Positions 28,201 through 29,019 of a stretch of 29,019 bases of DNA are shown here, piece after piece. Under the pieces are notes generated by a model. The model saw only the letters and a program-made list of their open reading frames with translations. It did not search any database and had not been told where the DNA came from. The translations under genes and the position numbers were made by a program. Source of the DNA: Xenorhabdus miraniensis (lineage in GTDB: Bacteria; Pseudomonadota; Gammaproteobacteria; Enterobacterales; Enterobacteriaceae); NCBI RefSeq assembly GCF_002632615.1, contig NZ_NITZ01000016.1:101112-130130 (forward strand), given 5' to 3'. Within the stretch, counting starts at the first letter, position 1. Each line of letters starts with the position of its first letter.

Positions 28201-28716
28201 TCAAAGTGTGTTGAAAGGATGACATTTTCTATGGGCCTGATGTAAATAGTTCTTCACTGAGCTGGTTGAGATATCTAAATCTTTCGCGACTTCTTTGTAA
28301 CACCAGCCTTGCAGTTGCGTGAGCAAAAAAGCCTGCCGCACTTTTGCCGGAAGCTCATCAAGTGTTTTATCTATCTTTTCTAGCTGTTCTAACAATACGA
28401 GCTGATACTCAGAAGAATTTGATGAGATTTCAGGCAGTGTATTGATATATGCCAGATAGTTGTCTTCCAGCTTTTTTCTACGATAGTAATTGGAAAGGGT
28501 TCTGCGTGCTATCGTCATTAAAAAAGCTCTTGGCTGGCGGATATTTTCCAGATCTGGAGATAGCATCAGTTTGATGAAGATCTCATGGGTGAGATCTTCG
28601 GCATGGTTTGGGCAAGCACTGTTTTGTCTGATCCAGTTGCATAACCAGTGATGGTAATCGGAATAGAGTTTCTGGGCGATTTTATTGTGCCCAAATGTGC
28701 TTTTTTGCACCGCCAT
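28201..28716 (-). CDS. ECF sigma factor, FecI-like, iron-regulated
   Basis: The protein has 171 residues. Region 2 (about 15-84) contains HAEDLTHEIFIKLML and RQPRAFLMTIARRTLSNYYRRKK, binding core polymerase and the -10 element. Region 4 (about 119-166) contains LDELPAKVRQAFLLTQLQGW and a helix-turn-helix, KEVAKDLDISTSSVKNYL, binding the -35 element. Length and motifs are those of the FecI/iron-starvation group. A Fur box overlaps the promoter upstream. No FecR-type anti-sigma gene follows, since the nqr terminator is reached at once; upstream on the same strand is a broken outer-membrane barrel gene. The ribosome site at the chosen ATG is weak. Confidence 0.9.
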   Translation of the reverse strand: MAVQKSTFGHNKIAQKLYSDYHHWLCNWIRQNSACPNHAEDLTHEIFIKLMLSPDLENIRQPRAFLMTIARRTLSNYYRRKKLEDNYLAYINTLPEISSNSSEYQLVLLEQLEKIDKTLDELPAKVRQAFLLTQLQGWCYKEVAKDLDISTSSVKNYLHQAHRKCHPFNTL

Positions 28717-28748
28717 GATGATATTGCCTGATGGGATAGGATAAATAT

Positions 28749-28787
28749 GATAATGATTATTATTTGTATTTGTTGAGAGGAAGTCAA
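28749..28787 (-). promoter_or_regulatory. Sigma-70 promoter overlapped by a Fur box
   Basis: On the minus strand, -35 TTGACT (28782-28787), 17-base spacer and -10 AATAAT (28759-28764) match the consensus well. The 19-mer gataatgattattatttgt (28749-28767) fits the Fur box GATAATGATAATCATTATC at 14 of 19 positions and covers the -10. Repression of the sigma-factor gene by Fur when iron is sufficient follows from this arrangement. Confidence 0.8.
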
Positions 28788-28803
28788 CGCAGCATTCCAG
28801 ACA

Positions 28804-28830
28804 TCACCCTCTTAAAAATTAAGAGGGTGA
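28804..28830. other. Perfect 12-bp hairpin between the barrel gene end and the sigma promoter
   Basis: tcaccctcttaa (28804-28815) and ttaagagggtga (28819-28830) with a 3-base loop. No T-run follows on the minus strand, the direction of the outer-membrane gene that ends at 28854, so it is an atypical terminator or an mRNA 3'-end stabiliser. Confidence 0.6.
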
Positions 28831-28853
28831 GAAATTAAATGGCTAAGTGTCAG

Positions 28854-29019
28854 TTAAAATTGTTGTGAAATACTGAACTTGTAATTACGGCCAATTCCTG
28901 AGACTTTATCCCCTAAGTACGAGCCTGTCCACCATTTTGTGTAAGTGCCATTTCTTAGTAATGACCGTCAAGGCGATCACCAAACTCAATAATAAAACGA
29001 CTCATTGCCATTCGCCAGT
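28854..29019 (-). pseudogene. 3' end of an outer-membrane beta-barrel protein gene, frameshifted
   Basis: The last frame reads RNGTYTKWWTGSYLGDKV then SGIGRNYKFSISQQF and a stop at 28854-28856. A terminal Phe after alternating hydrophobic residues is the sorting signal of outer-membrane barrels such as TonB-dependent receptors. This frame is closed upstream by a stop at 28968-28970. From the window edge a different frame reads MAMSRFIIEFGDRLDGHY and stops at 28955-28957. Adding one base near 28957 joins them as ...DRLDGHYLRNGTYTKWW..., so a single-base deletion (or sequencing error) is likely. The rest of the gene is outside the window. A receptor identity is only suggested by the neighbouring Fur-controlled sigma factor. 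Confidence 0.55.

Noticed and set aside
1..29019. CRISPR arrays, tRNA or rRNA genes, prophage genes
   Set aside because: No regularly spaced repeats, no cloverleaf-like segment and no phage structural genes were seen on reading the gene-free stretches.

Overview
The window looks like the chromosome of an insect-associated member of the Morganellaceae, most probably Xenorhabdus or Photorhabdus. Three things point there: a large non-ribosomal peptide synthetase (NRPS) gene, the enterobacterial order fadE / gmhA / yafJ / yafK followed by a Na+-NQR operon, and a moderate base composition. The genus is an inference from gene content; no search was run.

Layout. (1) 1-8209: the 3' part of an NRPS gene, cut by the window edge, arranged as A(end)-T-C-A-T-dual C/E-A-T-C. 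It has no thioesterase and stops right after a condensation domain. (2) 8205-8465: a perfect 15-bp tandem duplication over the stop codon, then the scarred remnant of an IS5-type transposase. (3) 8481-10641, minus strand: a secreted ankyrin-repeat protein (AnkB-like) downstream of a secreted catalase (KatB-like), which form a peroxide-defence pair. (4) 11218-13157: a secreted metallo-beta-lactamase-fold protein with a rewritten metal motif, divergent from a LysR-type regulator, with two evenly spaced dyads between them. (5) 13140-15512: lysR and lysA, divergent, with a T-N11-A operator candidate between them. (6) 15567-18014: fadE (minus strand) with a FadR-type operator upstream. (7) 18267-20389: gmhA, yafJ and, convergently, yafK/dpaA. 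(8) 20823-28088: nqrABCDEF, apbE and nqrM, which make, flavinylate and mature the Na+-translocating NADH:quinone oxidoreductase. (9) 28201-29019, minus strand: a Fur-box-controlled ECF sigma factor, and upstream of it the 3' end of a frameshifted outer-membrane beta-barrel gene running off the window.

How the parts work together. The right-hand two thirds is core metabolism: lysine and peptidoglycan precursor (lysA), beta-oxidation (fadE), LPS heptose (gmhA), Lpp-peptidoglycan detachment (yafK) and sodium-motive respiration (nqr). Here apbE supplies the covalent FMN of NqrB and NqrC, and nqrM supports assembly of the iron centre. The left end and the right edge carry accessory functions: secondary metabolism, oxidative defence and iron-responsive regulation.

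The least ordinary features are the NRPS that ends in a condensation domain nearly duplicating an internal one, next to an IS scar; the degenerate metal site of the MBL-fold protein; and the orphan iron-regulated sigma factor beside a broken receptor-like gene. I did not find a clearly new multi-gene system.
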